Below are positions 34,513 through 45,921 of a stretch of 64,000 bases of DNA, piece after piece. The DNA lies in NCBI GenBank assembly GCA_015039315.1, contig WIDE01000071.1:65080-129079 (forward strand), read 5' to 3'. The DNA is from Clavulina sp. PMI_390. Taxonomy: Eukaryota; Basidiomycota; Agaricomycetes; Cantharellales; Hydnaceae. The notes beneath the pieces are model-generated. The model made no database searches. It saw nothing but the letters and a program-made list of their open reading frames with translations, and was not told the DNA's origin. The position numbers were made by a program, and so were the translations under genes. Position 1 is the first letter of the stretch; each line of letters starts with the position of its first letter.

Positions 34513-34644
34513 ATTGGTTCCTAGAATGGGATAAATCTAAGTGTGTGACATGGACATCGCACGAACTTGTCCACTTACGTCACGCGTGGCTGCTCTTCCT
34601 CCCATCACCCTGCGGTAATGCTCTGAGATTGCAACCCTACAACA

Positions 34645-36345
34645 ATGTCCGAAGGGTCTTCAGTGATGCCTTCATTGCCTCCCACAATCCGAAATGCGGC
34701 CTACACTTACGACGGCACCATGAGAGCTTCGACATTGAGCGCTGGCAATCCGATTGTCGCGTTACTTCCCGACGAATTGCTGACAGAAATCTTCCTGTTT
34801 GTGCTGAGCAACTATCGAGATTTCATGCGCACAAAAATTTTCAGACGGACCGAAAGCCCAGCGATGAGTAGTATCAGACGTAGTCGCCGTGTGCTTTCTG
34901 CTGTCTGTGTTCGTTGGCGGAACCTCGTGCTTGACACGCCGGCACTGTGGGCTACTATCGGTTTCCCATCGAGCTTTCGCCCTCGGGCCTTGGATGCTGA
35001 ATCGTCCCTATCCGCTGCATCGGGGTGGGTAGGTGCATCCGAAATGCTAGACGAGGAAGCCCAACGCTCGAAGCGGCACCCTCTCTCACTGTACGTCCTA
35101 CTGGACTCTTGGGTTGACAATAGCTCCGAGAAGGATACCTTATGGCATAGGACCCTAGATCCGGACGACTATCGTGCTATCGAAGACACACTTGCTCCAC
35201 TTTTATCCACATGTCGTCGTCTGAGCCTTGGAGACATCCCCACTGCATATGGTACCACCTTTATGGCGCCCATGTCTCTTCCTCATTTGGTCTCGCTCAG
35301 ATGCCGCCCCCATATGTCTTCCGCTTCCGCTCCTCGAACTGTTGACCTCAGTCAGGCACCACTCCTTCGTCACCTCGATATATCTGTCGTGTTTGAATCC
35401 GTGATGCGTTTCCCTCCAATATTAAAAACCTGCCCTCAATCACACCTTACCCATCTCAGGATATCAGGGGCATTCGAGGCGGACAGCGTAGTCTCCATCA
35501 TCGCAAATAGTCCTTTGCTCGAAGATGTGGTGTGGTCGCACGTGAAGCGCTTAGAACCCGGGGAATGGGTCACGGAGGGCAAATACGCACTCAAGCCGGT
35601 CCGGCTAGAGCATCTCCGCCACCTCGGCCTCAAGGGTCTCGCCCCTCTTGCTTTCCTCTCTGTGGTGGAGGCACCCAACCTCGTGCGCTTGTTTCTCCAC
35701 TACCCCCTAATCGTCCAGGGCTACGTGAGGCGGCCCAGAGAAGCTTTTCACAAGCACCATTTTGCGTATCTATCAAAATCAATCCGGTTTCCGCGGCTCC
35801 GCGCTCTCGATTTGGCTGGCCAGCTCGACATTTGGGACATCGAGTACTCTTCCATCACGGCATTTCTCCGCGCGCATCCATCTCTAGAGGCCGTCAAGCT
35901 TCCGTCTCAGATCACAGAATCTATTGCGGATGCGATTCTTGAGTCGCTCATTCACGTACGTGTAATTGAGGCGCTGCTACGAGATCGGAATGATGAAGGC
36001 AAGTGTCGAACCGCCTGTCTGCTGGATCATTGGGCACAAGGAGACCAAGATGACGTGGGCAAAGACGCCTCTTCTGCCCGGCTCCCCAAGCGCGGTCCCG
36101 TGCCCCAACGAAACCGTCACTTTGAGTATGATCCCGTTGAACTGGCGCGCTGGCTGAGGCCCTCGCCACTCCCAATACTGTGCCTACGTGGCGAGTCCTC
36201 ATCAACAAAGGATACAAGATTCCCTGAATTCGACAGATTTGGAGACTACCTTGTGCGCTTCGAATCGTGGCCCTTCTTTGCCTTTGCAAGCGAGGACTGG
36301 GACGAATTCTGGCGTGAGCTGGATGCTCACACTCTTGAGGGTTGA
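34645..36345 (+). CDS. F-box/LRR-like protein, subfamily D
   Basis: The longest member of the set: 566 residues from ATG 34645 in one exon. The F-box is ALLPDELLTEIFLFVLSN with AVCVRWRNLVLDTPALW. It has its own LRR pattern (RTVDLSQAPLLRHLDISV, HLRHLGLKGLAPLAFLSV). A Gly/Asp-rich and basic insert sits near residue 455. The tail WPFFAFASEDWDEFW keeps the DWD.F core but lacks the DADPSYLP extension. It is a singleton in the window and the most divergent. Role by family: SCF substrate receptor. Confidence 0.85.
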   Translation: MSEGSSVMPSLPPTIRNAAYTYDGTMRASTLSAGNPIVALLPDELLTEIFLFVLSNYRDFMRTKIFRRTESPAMSSIRRSRRVLSAVCVRWRNLVLDTPALWATIGFPSSFRPRALDAESSLSAASGWVGASEMLDEEAQRSKRHPLSLYVLLDSWVDNSSEKDTLWHRTLDPDDYRAIEDTLAPLLSTCRRLSLGDIPTAYGTTFMAPMSLPHLVSLRCRPHMSSASAPRTVDLSQAPLLRHLDISVVFESVMRFPPILKTCPQSHLTHLRISGAFEADSVVSIIANSPLLEDVVWSHVKRLEPGEWVTEGKYALKPVRLEHLRHLGLKGLAPLAFLSVVEAPNLVRLFLHYPLIVQGYVRRPREAFHKHHFAYLSKSIRFPRLRALDLAGQLDIWDIEYSSITAFLRAHPSLEAVKLPSQITESIADAILESLIHVRVIEALLRDRNDEGKCRTACLLDHWAQGDQDDVGKDASSARLPKRGPVPQRNRHFEYDPVELARWLRPSPLPILCLRGESSSTKDTRFPEFDRFGDYLVRFESWPFFAFASEDWDEFWRELDAHTLEG

Positions 36346-36631
36346 GGGTGCTACGCGTATTGCGCAACTGTGTACACCGGTCTGTCACTTGAGAATATCG
36401 TCGCACATAGATCGATCGTGCATCAATGCGATATGAAGTTTCTCTAATATTTCTATTCTCATCCTGGTACATTGAACTAGACGAGATCCAAGGGTGCATT
36501 TGAACACCCAGCATGGAGAGCGCAGCCGCTCTCCACCGGGTGACGCGAGGAAGAGCTGATGTAGGGATTTTTCGAAGGAATTATCACCGTGTGACTATAA
36601 ATCTTCTCAAGTCAACTGAAGCACCAAAAGA

Positions 36632-37557
36632 TCAAGCCTTATTGAGTCGTTCAGCAACCTCCATCAAATCCGCTGTCCACAGTGGATCCTTATCGGACCC
36701 AACCAGCACCAGCTCCAGCATCACTTTTGCCAGCTCAGAAACATCGATTGTCTTGCCTCGTAAAATTTCGGCCGCAGGAGGTGGGACTGGCCTATCGGGG
36801 GCTGTGATGAACCCTGGTCTTGTAACTAGAATCTTGATATTGTCAAGCTCGGAAGCGCATTGGAGGAGTTTATTCTCAGCTTCCCCCTAAAAATGTTGAA
36901 GGGAGAGGATGGGGCAAAGCAGGGGTGGGATGGAGTGATTAAATGAGTTGGTATGAGAGCATGTCAGGTCAGCTATGCGCTGAACTTTGTGTGGCTCTAA
37001 GTCACGCGTAGCAAGGCATACTCTGGCTCCAAAGCTGGAGTTTTGGTCTGATCCCTCTCTGCCGCCATCCCTGACATGTACAAGAAACGGAACGGTTTTG
37101 TTGGTTGGGCCTCTACCATAGCAAGAAGCCCAACGACAGTCGATGTCTGGCAAACGCGGACCAGCTCTTGATGGGTGAAGCTCTTGGAGTTGGGGCAAGT
37201 GATGGTGACCGTCCTATGGTATCGAGCAGAGCGATGAGGAAAGTGTCATGAAGTCCATCGGCGCGGTAGGAAGTGCGCTTGTCAGCAGAGATGGGGTGTG
37301 ATGGCCGAGGAAGCAAGGACTCACCAGATGCACGCAGCTGCCCCAGCGAACTCTTTCTTAACGTCATCGGGATATACATCGTAGTCGTCAACAACGACGC
37401 TCTTCACTTTGGCCGCATCCGCTTCGCTGGCATCTCCTGGTGCTGAAACAGGTTTGCGAGATACTGCAATGATAGAGGTGATCTCTGGCCGAAGAAGGGC
37501 TTGGCGGATGAGCTCGCTGCCCGCAAAGCCGGAAGCACCAGTGATAATAACTTTCAT
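36632..37557 (-). CDS. NAD(P)-binding Rossmann-fold protein (NmrA/epimerase-like)
   Basis: About three exons: exon 1 37557-37325, the next starting at 37214, the last near 36890-36632. The N-terminus MKVIITGASGFAGSELI is a classic dinucleotide-binding motif (GASGFAG). RFLYMSGMAAERDQ occupies the place of the catalytic Ser/Tyr strand of extended SDRs, but no clear YxxxK follows it (EPEYALLR joins GEAENKLL, giving a possible Y-A-L-L-R). ILVTRPGFITAP follows, and the end is LMEVAERLNKA. Length (about 265 residues) fits a small atypical SDR. The reaction is not predictable; redox sensing or sugar/terpenoid oxidoreduction are both possible. Confidence 0.8.
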
Positions 37558-39700
37558 CCGTCAGATATTCAGAGGGAGAGCGTGGAGGGTGATTACTAGA
37601 AAGACACAAGGAGGTTGATGACAGAGTCTGGAGCGGGACCGGACCAGTTATACGGGCAGGCATCTGTTACGCCTTCGGTCGCCCAACGCCGCGACGGGGG
37701 AAATACCCAATGGAAAGTCTCCAAACAGCGTTTCTGAGGGCACGGCAGAGTGGTTGGGGGTGCCTTGGAACGATAGAACCTACTAGACCGAGTCTAGCTC
37801 CCTGAGTCCGCCTCAGTGTTCGAGGGCATGTTGAGGTTAGCGTGGGAAGAACCATCGCACTACTACTTCCAACCGACCACCACGCCAAAACACTGCAAGA
37901 CCGCGCCAAATGGAACCGCTTTAAACGACACAATTTCTTCCATATTTCGTCATCTATCGATGTTGAATACCGAGTGCCTATCGTAGCTCATGTTCTCGAA
38001 CGAAAGAGAACCCTCTATTCCTCAGCCGCGTAACTTCGGTGGAATGAGTTCTTGATGACTAGCTGTATACGGGGCATTATCTGCCAAAGCACTCTTTATC
38101 ACCTCGGACCCGTTCTTCATTGCGAAGACGTGTATGATCGCTCCAAAAGAACGACTCAACCATACCATCAACATGGCCTAGGAACTCAGTGTGCGCACCA
38201 CCACTTCCAGCAATCAAAACTTGGCGCCTCGTATTCCAGCCCGGGTTCATAGAGCTCAGCCATGCCTGAACCAGTGCAAACCTGAAGCCTTTTGTTGCAT
38301 TAGACCTTGGGTATATCCAATACTCTTCCATACGATGCACCATAAACGACCAAGCCACGGCAGTAATAGGAACAAGTCTTGCAAATGACGGCTGGTCAAA
38401 TCCCTTGCAGCAGATCATATATTTTGTTCAGCTAAGCGCATTTCCGTGCCCCTAGAATGAATAGTGACCCCTCCCTGTAGCTTACGACGCTCGATTCAGG
38501 ATCTCAATGCTCCTTTGCCCGCAATAGTAGTCTCACTGTAACCCAGCCCCACATCGCCTGCGACGATCTCCCGCTTCTGGGAGTCCTTTAAGAATTCTCT
38601 TCCCTCATCATCATGTCTTGGTTTCAATATTCCTCTACTGACTGCAAATCGCTGACACCGTCAACCTATCCACCTCTAGTACACTGAGCGCAAAATTTGC
38701 TGGTAAGTCAAAGTTGCCAACGATGCCATCGCATACCCGTGTTTAGCGCTGTTTCGACGCCACACAGCACGCGATATCGTCATCTGAGATGTAGAGTTGT
38801 ACCTTCTACACCTGCCCTTAGAGCATGTTCTCTAGTCTACTTTATCCAATGATCCTAACCGCGCCGCATCGGGCATGGGTTACCAACTCTGTAACAAGAG
38901 CAGCATATAATATCCCTTTTGTATGACCCAGATCGCCCCCCAACTCTATTTATGTGTTTAGCCTTCATGGAGTTCCGTTACAGTATAAAACAACCCTATT
39001 CACTTTAGCCTTAGACTACATGCAAAATACACATTAATTTCTGGCGATCTGCCTTCAGGCAGATGGTCGATGCGTCTTGTTGTCTTTTCCTATGTGGATA
39101 GTTAGGGAGCAATTGATTCACTCCATGATTTTTGGGGGAAGTCGTTGCATACGTAGCACAATGCCGCACTGCCAAGGATGTCCTTGATAATCCCTTTACC
39201 CTAAATCCGCCAAAGGGAGGGCCAAGAACGGAGATTAGACTAGTATTAACCTCCTTCTAATTGACCAGCTAACAGCTTATCAGCAACGAGTGTCATGGAT
39301 TGCCGCGTAATAAGCGCCCGGCGGTTGAGCGAGCGGGTGGCGGCTGTCATGGCTTGCTTTGCCAGATCTCCAAACTGTGCTCATTCAGGTTCTTGCACTA
39401 GCAAACGAGCCATCTATATCTTGACCCTCTCATGGCTCGTTATTTATATGCCTTTGACACTTTCTCGCGCTTCCTCGCTTCATTCCGATGTCCGTTGTCG
39501 CCACATTGGTGAACAACCATGCTGTCGCACCAAAGCGCCGCATCAATACCCTGCGCACCTTTAAACCCCATTCGTCGGAGTCCAATCATAAAGCGGCGAT
39601 TCGATCGATGTTAATCTAATTCCGATACTTCCAACTTATCGAGGGTCCTCACTGCTCCACTCACCACCACTTACAGGGCGCAAGTATTCAACAGCGCACA
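37558..39700. other. Gene-poor 2.1-kb region
   Basis: I recognise no complete gene. The region holds one protein-like minus-strand frame (38418-38077, listed separately) and a perfect 7-bp hairpin with a 4-nt loop (39047-39064, ATCTGCC/GGCAGAT). No terminal repeats or transposase fragments were seen. Confidence 0.4.
38077..38418 (-). CDS. Unrecognised 113-residue open frame
   Basis: An ATG-started frame on the minus strand has a composition unlike random sequence: many Trp and aromatic residues (VAWSFMVHRMEEYWIYP, AWLSSMNPGWNTRR), a Gly-rich stretch (IAGSGGAH) and a charged C-terminus (RLRNEERVRGD). I do not recognise a family. It may be a gene fragment or one exon of a larger broken gene; no flanking exons could be assembled. 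Confidence 0.25.
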   Translation of the reverse strand: MICCKGFDQPSFARLVPITAVAWSFMVHRMEEYWIYPRSNATKGFRFALVQAWLSSMNPGWNTRRQVLIAGSGGAHTEFLGHVDGMVESFFWSDHTRLRNEERVRGDKECFGR

Positions 39701-39755
39701 TGATGGAGGTTATTACCGTGCTAGTTCGTCGTGACAAACATGTCTGGAGGCCGTC

Positions 39756-40271
39756 GTGGATTCCTTTTGGAACTTTTGGCATGATAGCCTTGATTCACAA
39801 CTACGAACAAAGCCCACCCAAACGTCAACCTCGACTGAACGTCCACCTGCTTGCTTCATCGGTTCGGCTCAAAAGCCAACCGGTTTGTTGCGCTCCGACA
39901 TGTACATTAAAGTCTTCCAGCCGTCCAATGAAAGATTTACCCGCAAGGATGCAATTCAGTCAGGATCCTTGACATAGACTTCGATCCCAATCCTTAGAGG
40001 AGGCTTCCATGTTCCTGAAGTTCTTGAAACCCACTACAGCCGCTCCACCTACAGCGGAGTACTACAATACTTATCTTACTTTCACCTTAAGTGGCTTGAT
40101 GGTGACGAGAGACGTCTTGATCCTTATGGCGAAGAAATTATGGTCTCAAAGATATTTAACCCCGAAGATTTCGACAATCCTGACTCTCCTCAGCTCCACT
40201 TCTATCTTGTAGCTCCACAGAAACCTGGTTCCTCTAGGAAAATCCATCGGATCCACCTTCGAGAGTTCTAG
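39756..40271 (+). CDS. Hidden two-exon small gene upstream of ferric reductase, unrecognised
   Basis: Two protein-like stretches join across a 39-nt GT-AG intron (39959-39997). The left part reads VDSFWNFWHDSLDSQL ... RSDMYIKVFQPSNERF; the join gives DAIQGGFHVPEVLETHYS; the right part continues YLSYFHLKWLDGDERR ... GEEIMVSKIFNPEDF ... HFYLVAPQKPGSS and ends HLREF at 40271. Both sides keep a balanced, aromatic-rich composition with no stop, which the other frames lack. The true start is unclear: the frame is open back to about 39736 and a nearby ATG (39740) is in another frame. Only 4 nt separate its stop from the ATG of the next gene. Family not recognised. Confidence 0.45.
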
Positions 40272-40275
40272 AGCC

Positions 40276-42680
40276 ATGAACGCCACGCAAGCAGCTACTA
40301 CCACTGTTTCCCCAGCCCATCGCCTCATGGTGCTCTACGCCAAAGAGTACTGGTGGTCCATCGGCGGTTTTATTGGAGTTCTCGCCATCCTCAACATTGT
40401 CGGTCGGCTCTCCGCTTGGCTCGAACTCCGAGCTTCGTCCCTTTCCGACGCCGAAACAGCCCGTGTCCCAAGTCAGCACCGATCATCGTCCCTCCTCGCA
40501 CGACTCTGGGGGGCGCTCATATCCTTGGTTTCAATTGTTCTATTCCGCTTGCCCTTCCCACTTCGGTCTCTTCATAGGATCAACACTGTAGCCGAGTTCG
40601 CCTGCGTTGGATCCTATATGGGCGCGACGATTGCGTGGACTCTTATGAGCACTGACGCTAGTGTGGTCAAGGTAAGCGATATTGCGCGTGGTTCCTTCTG
40701 GTCATTGGCATGTAACAGCTGTGTATTCACAAATCACTTCTTGGCATAGAACTGGGCTGGCCGTGCGGGTTCGTCTCATTCTTGCTCTGTGATGGCTGAT
40801 CGCTTACATTCTCGGTCACTATAGGCGTCATGGCAGCTGTACAAGTGCCTTTCATTATCGCTCTCGCCGGGAAGAATAACGTCATCACATGGCTAACAGG
40901 GCTAAGTCATGAAAGAGTATGTTTCACTTCATATGGCTTTCTGACTCTCAACTTCGATGTATGGTCTCACCGTTCTCATTAGCTGAATGTAATTCACCGT
41001 GCTGCTGGAAGAGCCTGCTTCGCAATTTCTTGGCTGCATGGCGGAGCAATGCTCTACCTCCGCCACAACACTATCTTTGTAAGTGATCGATATTGACCCC
41101 GATATCTTCCAACTAAACTTCCCAATGGTAATAGGAAGCGACAAAGCATCGCTGGGGCATGGTCGCGCTGGCTGGACTCTCGGCCGCTGCCATCTTTTCC
41201 GTCCGTCCAGTCAGGAACTTTTCCTACGAACTATTCCTCATGGGGCATATCCTATTCATAATGTGCGCTTCGCTTATTTTGCCTGCCGCTCATTGTTACA
41301 GCTTCTCACGCAAAGACATGTCTAGCATGTTTATCACTGGCTTATTGCTTCATGAGCCGTTGTATCGACGCTATTCATACCCTGGACTAGTGTTCTGGGC
41401 GTTTGACCGCCTCCTTCGACTCGCCCGCATGGCGTGGATTAATCTTACACTCACAAGCCCGAAGGAATCTCATCACTCATCTTCTGTGGAGCTTCTGTCA
41501 ACTGACACCGTTCGGGTTTCCCTCACTCGCCCACGTAAAACCCTGGCCTCCTGGAGAGCTGGCCAGCACTTCTTTATCATTGCACCTGGGATCGCGAATC
41601 TCCCTTGGGAAGCCCACCCCTTCACGAGCTCCACCATCCCTCACTCCCTGGGCGGTACCGACGAAGACGATGTTCATGTCGAGTTCATAATTCGGGGCCG
41701 AGACGGCTTCACCGGGAACCTTCTCGAGCACGCGATTCTTAACGGAGCCGCACCCAAAATTGCCAAGGCGGAAACGTTCATACTTGATGGACCATATGGA
41801 CAGCCACCTAACCTTGGTGTGTTTGATACGGCAATACTCGTTGCTGGTGCGTTGCGTTCATCAGATCCTCATGGACCCCAGTCTGGGTTTCAATAATGAC
41901 ACTCTTCAAAAATAGGTGGTTCTGGCGTTTCATATACACTCTCGATGCTCCTTGACAGAATCTAGTAAGAGCTACACCACTCTACCTCTTCGTTACCCTA
42001 TCTCATCACCGCACGTATAATTTCTTTGACAACCTTCAGTCGGGCGCAAAGCGGCCGTGATCGAACGTCGCGCGTACTATTCATTTGGGCCGTCCGCCAA
42101 GAGTCTCATTTGAACTGGATCGCGCCCGCTCTTCAAAAGGCTCTCCATGCGCCGGCGCTAACGAATGCCGTCGGGTCCTCCAACGCGCCCCGTCGCCCCC
42201 TCGATATTGATATTCGAATCTTTATTACTCGACCCAGCCAACCGGGCGAGACTATCACGGTGGCCCGGTCCGACGATATGGCTAGTGAAGTTGACGAAAA
42301 GCTCAAAGGATCTCCGATCAGCGCAACGTCAAGTAAAACAGACTGGTCGCCGTCCCAATCACATACACAACTTGTGGAGCTTGTGGAAGGAGGTGGTGGT
42401 CGTGTTCGGGTGCTTCACAGCCGTCCTGACATGCAGACTGTTATTGATGAGGAGCTTGCGGCCTCTGAAGGTTTGAAAGTGTCTGTCGATGGTAAGTCTA
42501 GGCTCGTGATCCCCCATCGTATTTTTACTGAAAAAGTTTTCCTCCGGCTTAGTTTCTGGTCCTGGAAAGCTTGTTGAAGCGGTCAAACACACACTTGCGA
42601 CTTCATCCTTTTCATCTCCTGCCGCAGTCTTGCGAGGAGGGCCATCAGTCACTCTTCACTCAGAGGTTTTCGGCTGGTAA
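40276..42680 (+). CDS. Ferric-chelate reductase (FRE/NOX transmembrane family)
   Basis: Exons near 40276-40671, 40750-40768, 40825-40916, 40983-41078, 41135-41846, 41916-41964, 42040-42491 and 42553-42680 give about 647 residues. Several membrane helices come first. The ferric reductase domain has candidate heme histidines in NVIHRAAGR, SWLHGG and MGHILFIM. The FAD domain has WRAGQHFFIIAPG and HPFTSST, the NAD(P)H domain DGPYGQPPN and VAGGSGVSYTLSML, and the end is PAAVLRGGPSVTLHSEVFGW. It should move electrons from NADPH across the plasma or vacuolar membrane to reduce Fe(III) or Cu(II) before uptake. A further small intron near 41270-41310 is possible. Confidence 0.88.
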
Positions 42681-43159
42681 ATGGTATCATATGCAATGGC
42701 GCTCGCCCATCATGGACTCTGCCCTGGTTCGCAGGTGACCGGAATAGTGGAAGAAATTTAGGTTATGCGTGAACAATGGAGGCTCACTAGTCCTGTAAAT
42801 AGTTTCTTACATTCTTAATCAAAGAGTGCTTCGACTCCCGATGAATTCTCGTAGCCAACTGCCCTTTCCCCCTCATGAAGACCAGTATGGGATGTAACTT
42901 TGTATTGGCAAGGACTCCAACATGATTGTGTCGTACTATATTTCAACAAGGAAGCTTCGTAGATTTGGTGACAGGGATAAAATCCAGTCCAGACAGGCAA
43001 AAAAGGAGATCCTCAACCGGAGAGATGGAGAAGGCTAAAAAAAAAACATGGAAAGTGATCACAAGCTGAGGCTGAAGAAGCAAAGAAATCCGATTAAAAG
43101 ATGAAAGAATAAACAAGTGAACTCCGTCAGATCCAACTATCCATCCATCCATCATGTCA
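42681..43159. other. Convergent 3' region
   Basis: This 479-bp spacer between the converging ferric reductase and RAD21 genes shows no coding exon. A run of A (about 43036-43045) is the only notable simple sequence. Confidence 0.4.
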
Positions 43160-45635
43160 TCATGTTGCTGCAGTCATAGTCCCCATTCCCATCCCCGCTG
43201 CTGTCTCCCAGAACTTGTCCTTTGCCCGCACCTCAATATTCGCAAAAGGCTCACCCTGGCCCAATTTGACACAATCCCGCGTGCTCAGCACCAAGAGCTC
43301 AAAGAAGAACGCCGACGCGGCCTTTCGACTCGCATTCGACGCTACCTCGTTGAAGCTCAAGAATGCATCAGAGGCAGATGCAGCAGAGGGTGCAGCAGCA
43401 GACTCGAGGCCCTTCTTGATGACAGCCATAGCCTTGACAGTGTTCTTGCTAAACCCTTTACTCTGCACCTTTTCAGTGCTCTTATCGATCTGCTCCGCCT
43501 CCTCCTGCTGCGTCTCGTCCCGCTCACGCCGGTTCAGGCTCTGGCTCTGGCTCTGCGAGTCCTTTGTCGAGCGCATATCGAATAGCCCAATCGTACAGCT
43601 CTGCGAGTCGTACGTGTCAAACTCGATGCCTGCTCCACCACCAATATCGTCGCCGAGCCCTGGCGTCGAGCGCAGATCGGTATCGTCCACGAGCCGCGAG
43701 ACGGATCGATGCTTCATCTGCCGAGCAGCATCAGCTTCGTCCATCCCACCACGGACATCAGGGAGGTCGATATCCATCATGTCCACCCCCATCCCTGCAC
43801 CAGTGTCAAACGTAAAGTCCGCGCCAGCACCCGCATAGTCCTCGCCCAGGCCTGCACCAAAGTCCATAGTAGTGTCACCACCGGGACCCAAGCCAGTAAT
43901 GTCGTCCAAGCCCTGAGACGCAGCGCGCATCCCAAGCTCGACGCTCTCGTCACCAGCAGCAGCGCCAGCGCCACCAGCGATCCGAGCCTTCTTCGCCGAG
44001 CGCGGGTTCGCATCATCTTCCCTCCCACGACGCAGATCTCGCACAGGGAACATGAACATCTCCTTCAGCTCCTCAGGCAACCCAGGTGGGCCCGCATAGA
44101 AGAACGAGTTCTCCTTGCCAGGGAGCGTAACAGTCGGCATGAAATGCGCAACGGGGTCCGCTTGGATCTCAAGGAGCTTCATGACAGTCTTGGAGCGCCG
44201 GAGGAAGCGCTGCTCCGTCGTGATCTCGCTCACGTCCGGGTCCTTGAACTGCCCGAGCCCCTTCTTGCCCTTGAACCCGGGCTGGTCAGCGAGCTCGAGC
44301 ACGGAGTCGAGGATGACAACTTTCTTGGCGGAGGGTTTGGTGCGCTTCTTGGCGGCGGCCGAGTCGGCGAGCTCGGCAATGCGTTGAGCGGTACGGGGAG
44401 TGGGCTCAGGGTCTGGGAAGAGGCCGAGGGCTTCGCCAGGAGGAGGGGTGCGGGGAGGCTCGGAGAGAGGAGTGGCTGAAAAAGAAGTCGTAATAGGTTA
44501 GTTCACGAACAAGAAAAGATAATGGTCAATCAGTATACGCACAAGCTCGTGATTCGCGACCAGGAGTCTTCGGGTCGAGCATGGGCTCGTCGAACGTCAG
44601 CCCAAGATCCGCATCGCCAAAGTTGATGCCTGTATCGTCGAACGCAGCAAAGTCGGGTGCAGGGCCCATTTCAAAGTCGTCCCCAACACCAGGCCCTTCC
44701 TTGAGGATGCTCATATCGCGGTCAACACCCACATCACCGCGCAGATGAGAGGCAATGGAGATGCGAGGGGAGCCACCAACACCAGCATCATGTCGACCGA
44801 GTTCGATACTCATCGTGTCGTCTGCTGCTCCACCAGCGCGAGGCTCGTTCTCGTCGTCACCGAACGTGAGACCAGTGTCTACCCCCCAGTCATCGCCAGC
44901 ACCAAAGCCCTCTCCGCCAAAGTCAAAGGCGTTATCATCAAAGCCAAAGTCCATAAAGGTGGCATTGGCAAGAGTAATGTCTTTCTGGTTTGCGATGTGT
45001 TTGTTGCCAATCGGCTGGATCGCCCTTGTGTACCCAACATCAACAACAAGATGTGTGAGTGAACAGTGAACAAATACGACGAGATGTTCCAGACGTACCA
45101 GTCCATGTTTTGTGGCAAAAAGTCAGCATCAAAGTCATCCGCATCGAGCGTAATAGCAGCCTTGGACGCCACGAGCTGCTCTTCAGTCATGTCGACCACA
45201 CCTGGCCGGAACGCCTATTGTTGAACAACACGCATACGTTATTGTTCGCGTGAGTGACTGGTAAGTGTCTCTGATCAGTCTCAGCACCAACGCACCAGCT
45301 TAATCTTGACAATCGCTTCATTACAGTCGTCCAAGAGGTATTTTGCCTTTCGGCTGTAGATTCGGACAACGCCCAACAAGAGTTGCCCACTAACACGCAG
45401 AATCATCGGCTCTTGTTCCTGGTTCACAATGACGCCTGCGCATAGACGAGGACGCGTTTGAGCGTGATGCAAGACCCCATAGTCACACTATTCTTCGATA
45501 CGTACCGATGGACTTGCCAATGTCGGTCTGGAGTGTCTGTGTCTTGGACAACTTTCGGTCCCCACTCGCGGCCATCCACACCTTGGCCAACGGGCCTCGG
45601 CGGGCGAGGATGACCTCGGAGAAGAAGAGGGACAT
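43160..45635 (-). CDS. RAD21: Cohesin kleisin subunit RAD21/SCC1
   Basis: Start ATG 45635 gives the kleisin N-terminus [20 protein letters not shown], followed after an intron (exon 1 ends 45506) by [19 protein letters not shown] and [18 protein letters not shown]. The acidic, low-complexity middle contains SIELGR (codons at 44793-44810), a match to the separase consensus SxExGR. The C-terminal winged-helix region ends [19 protein letters not shown] then KDKFWE. The protein closes the cohesin ring between SMC1 and SMC3 and is cut at anaphase by separase. It is divergent from the FGAM synthase gene; an ACGCGT box lies 26 bp before its ATG. Confidence 0.95.
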
Positions 45636-45921
45636 TCAGTTCGGAGATGTAGCTTTAGAGACGCGTCGATTTGTGTGGTTGTGTTCGTAAAAAGGTGTCG
45701 CAGGGGAGTGGTCAAGGAACGAGTGAAGGGCTTAGTTGCGAGCGGGACACCGGAACTAACCGCCGCTTCCGCGAGCCGCAACATTTCCAAATCGGGCAAT
45801 TCCCTCACCCACTCGGAAACTTTTTTCAGAAAAGCTCTTGAGCTGAAACGCTCGCTGCGATGTAGGACGAATTAATTAATTAAATCGGAAAGTGGTTTTG
45901 CTAATCCATTGCTTGGACTAG
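45636..45921. promoter_or_regulatory. Bidirectional promoter, RAD21 and FGAM synthase
   Basis: Both genes start from this 286-bp stretch. It contains ACGCGT close to RAD21 and an AT-rich palindromic tract (AATTAATTAATTAA, 45870-45883) about 40 bp before the FGAM synthase ATG. Confidence 0.6.
45661..45666. promoter_or_regulatory. ACGCGT, possible MluI cell-cycle box
   Basis: The palindrome ACGCGT lies 26 bp upstream of the RAD21 start. In budding and fission yeast this element binds MBF and drives G1/S expression, including of cohesin genes. One 6-bp match in a 286-bp region could be chance. Confidence 0.4.

Noticed and set aside
39047..39064. Perfect 7-bp hairpin as a possible RNA element
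   Set aside because: Too short, isolated and without a flanking transcript; expected by chance at this scale.
43215..44479. Long plus-strand frames across RAD21
   Set aside because: They are antisense shadows of the GC-rich RAD21 coding sequence; the minus strand carries the conserved kleisin motifs.
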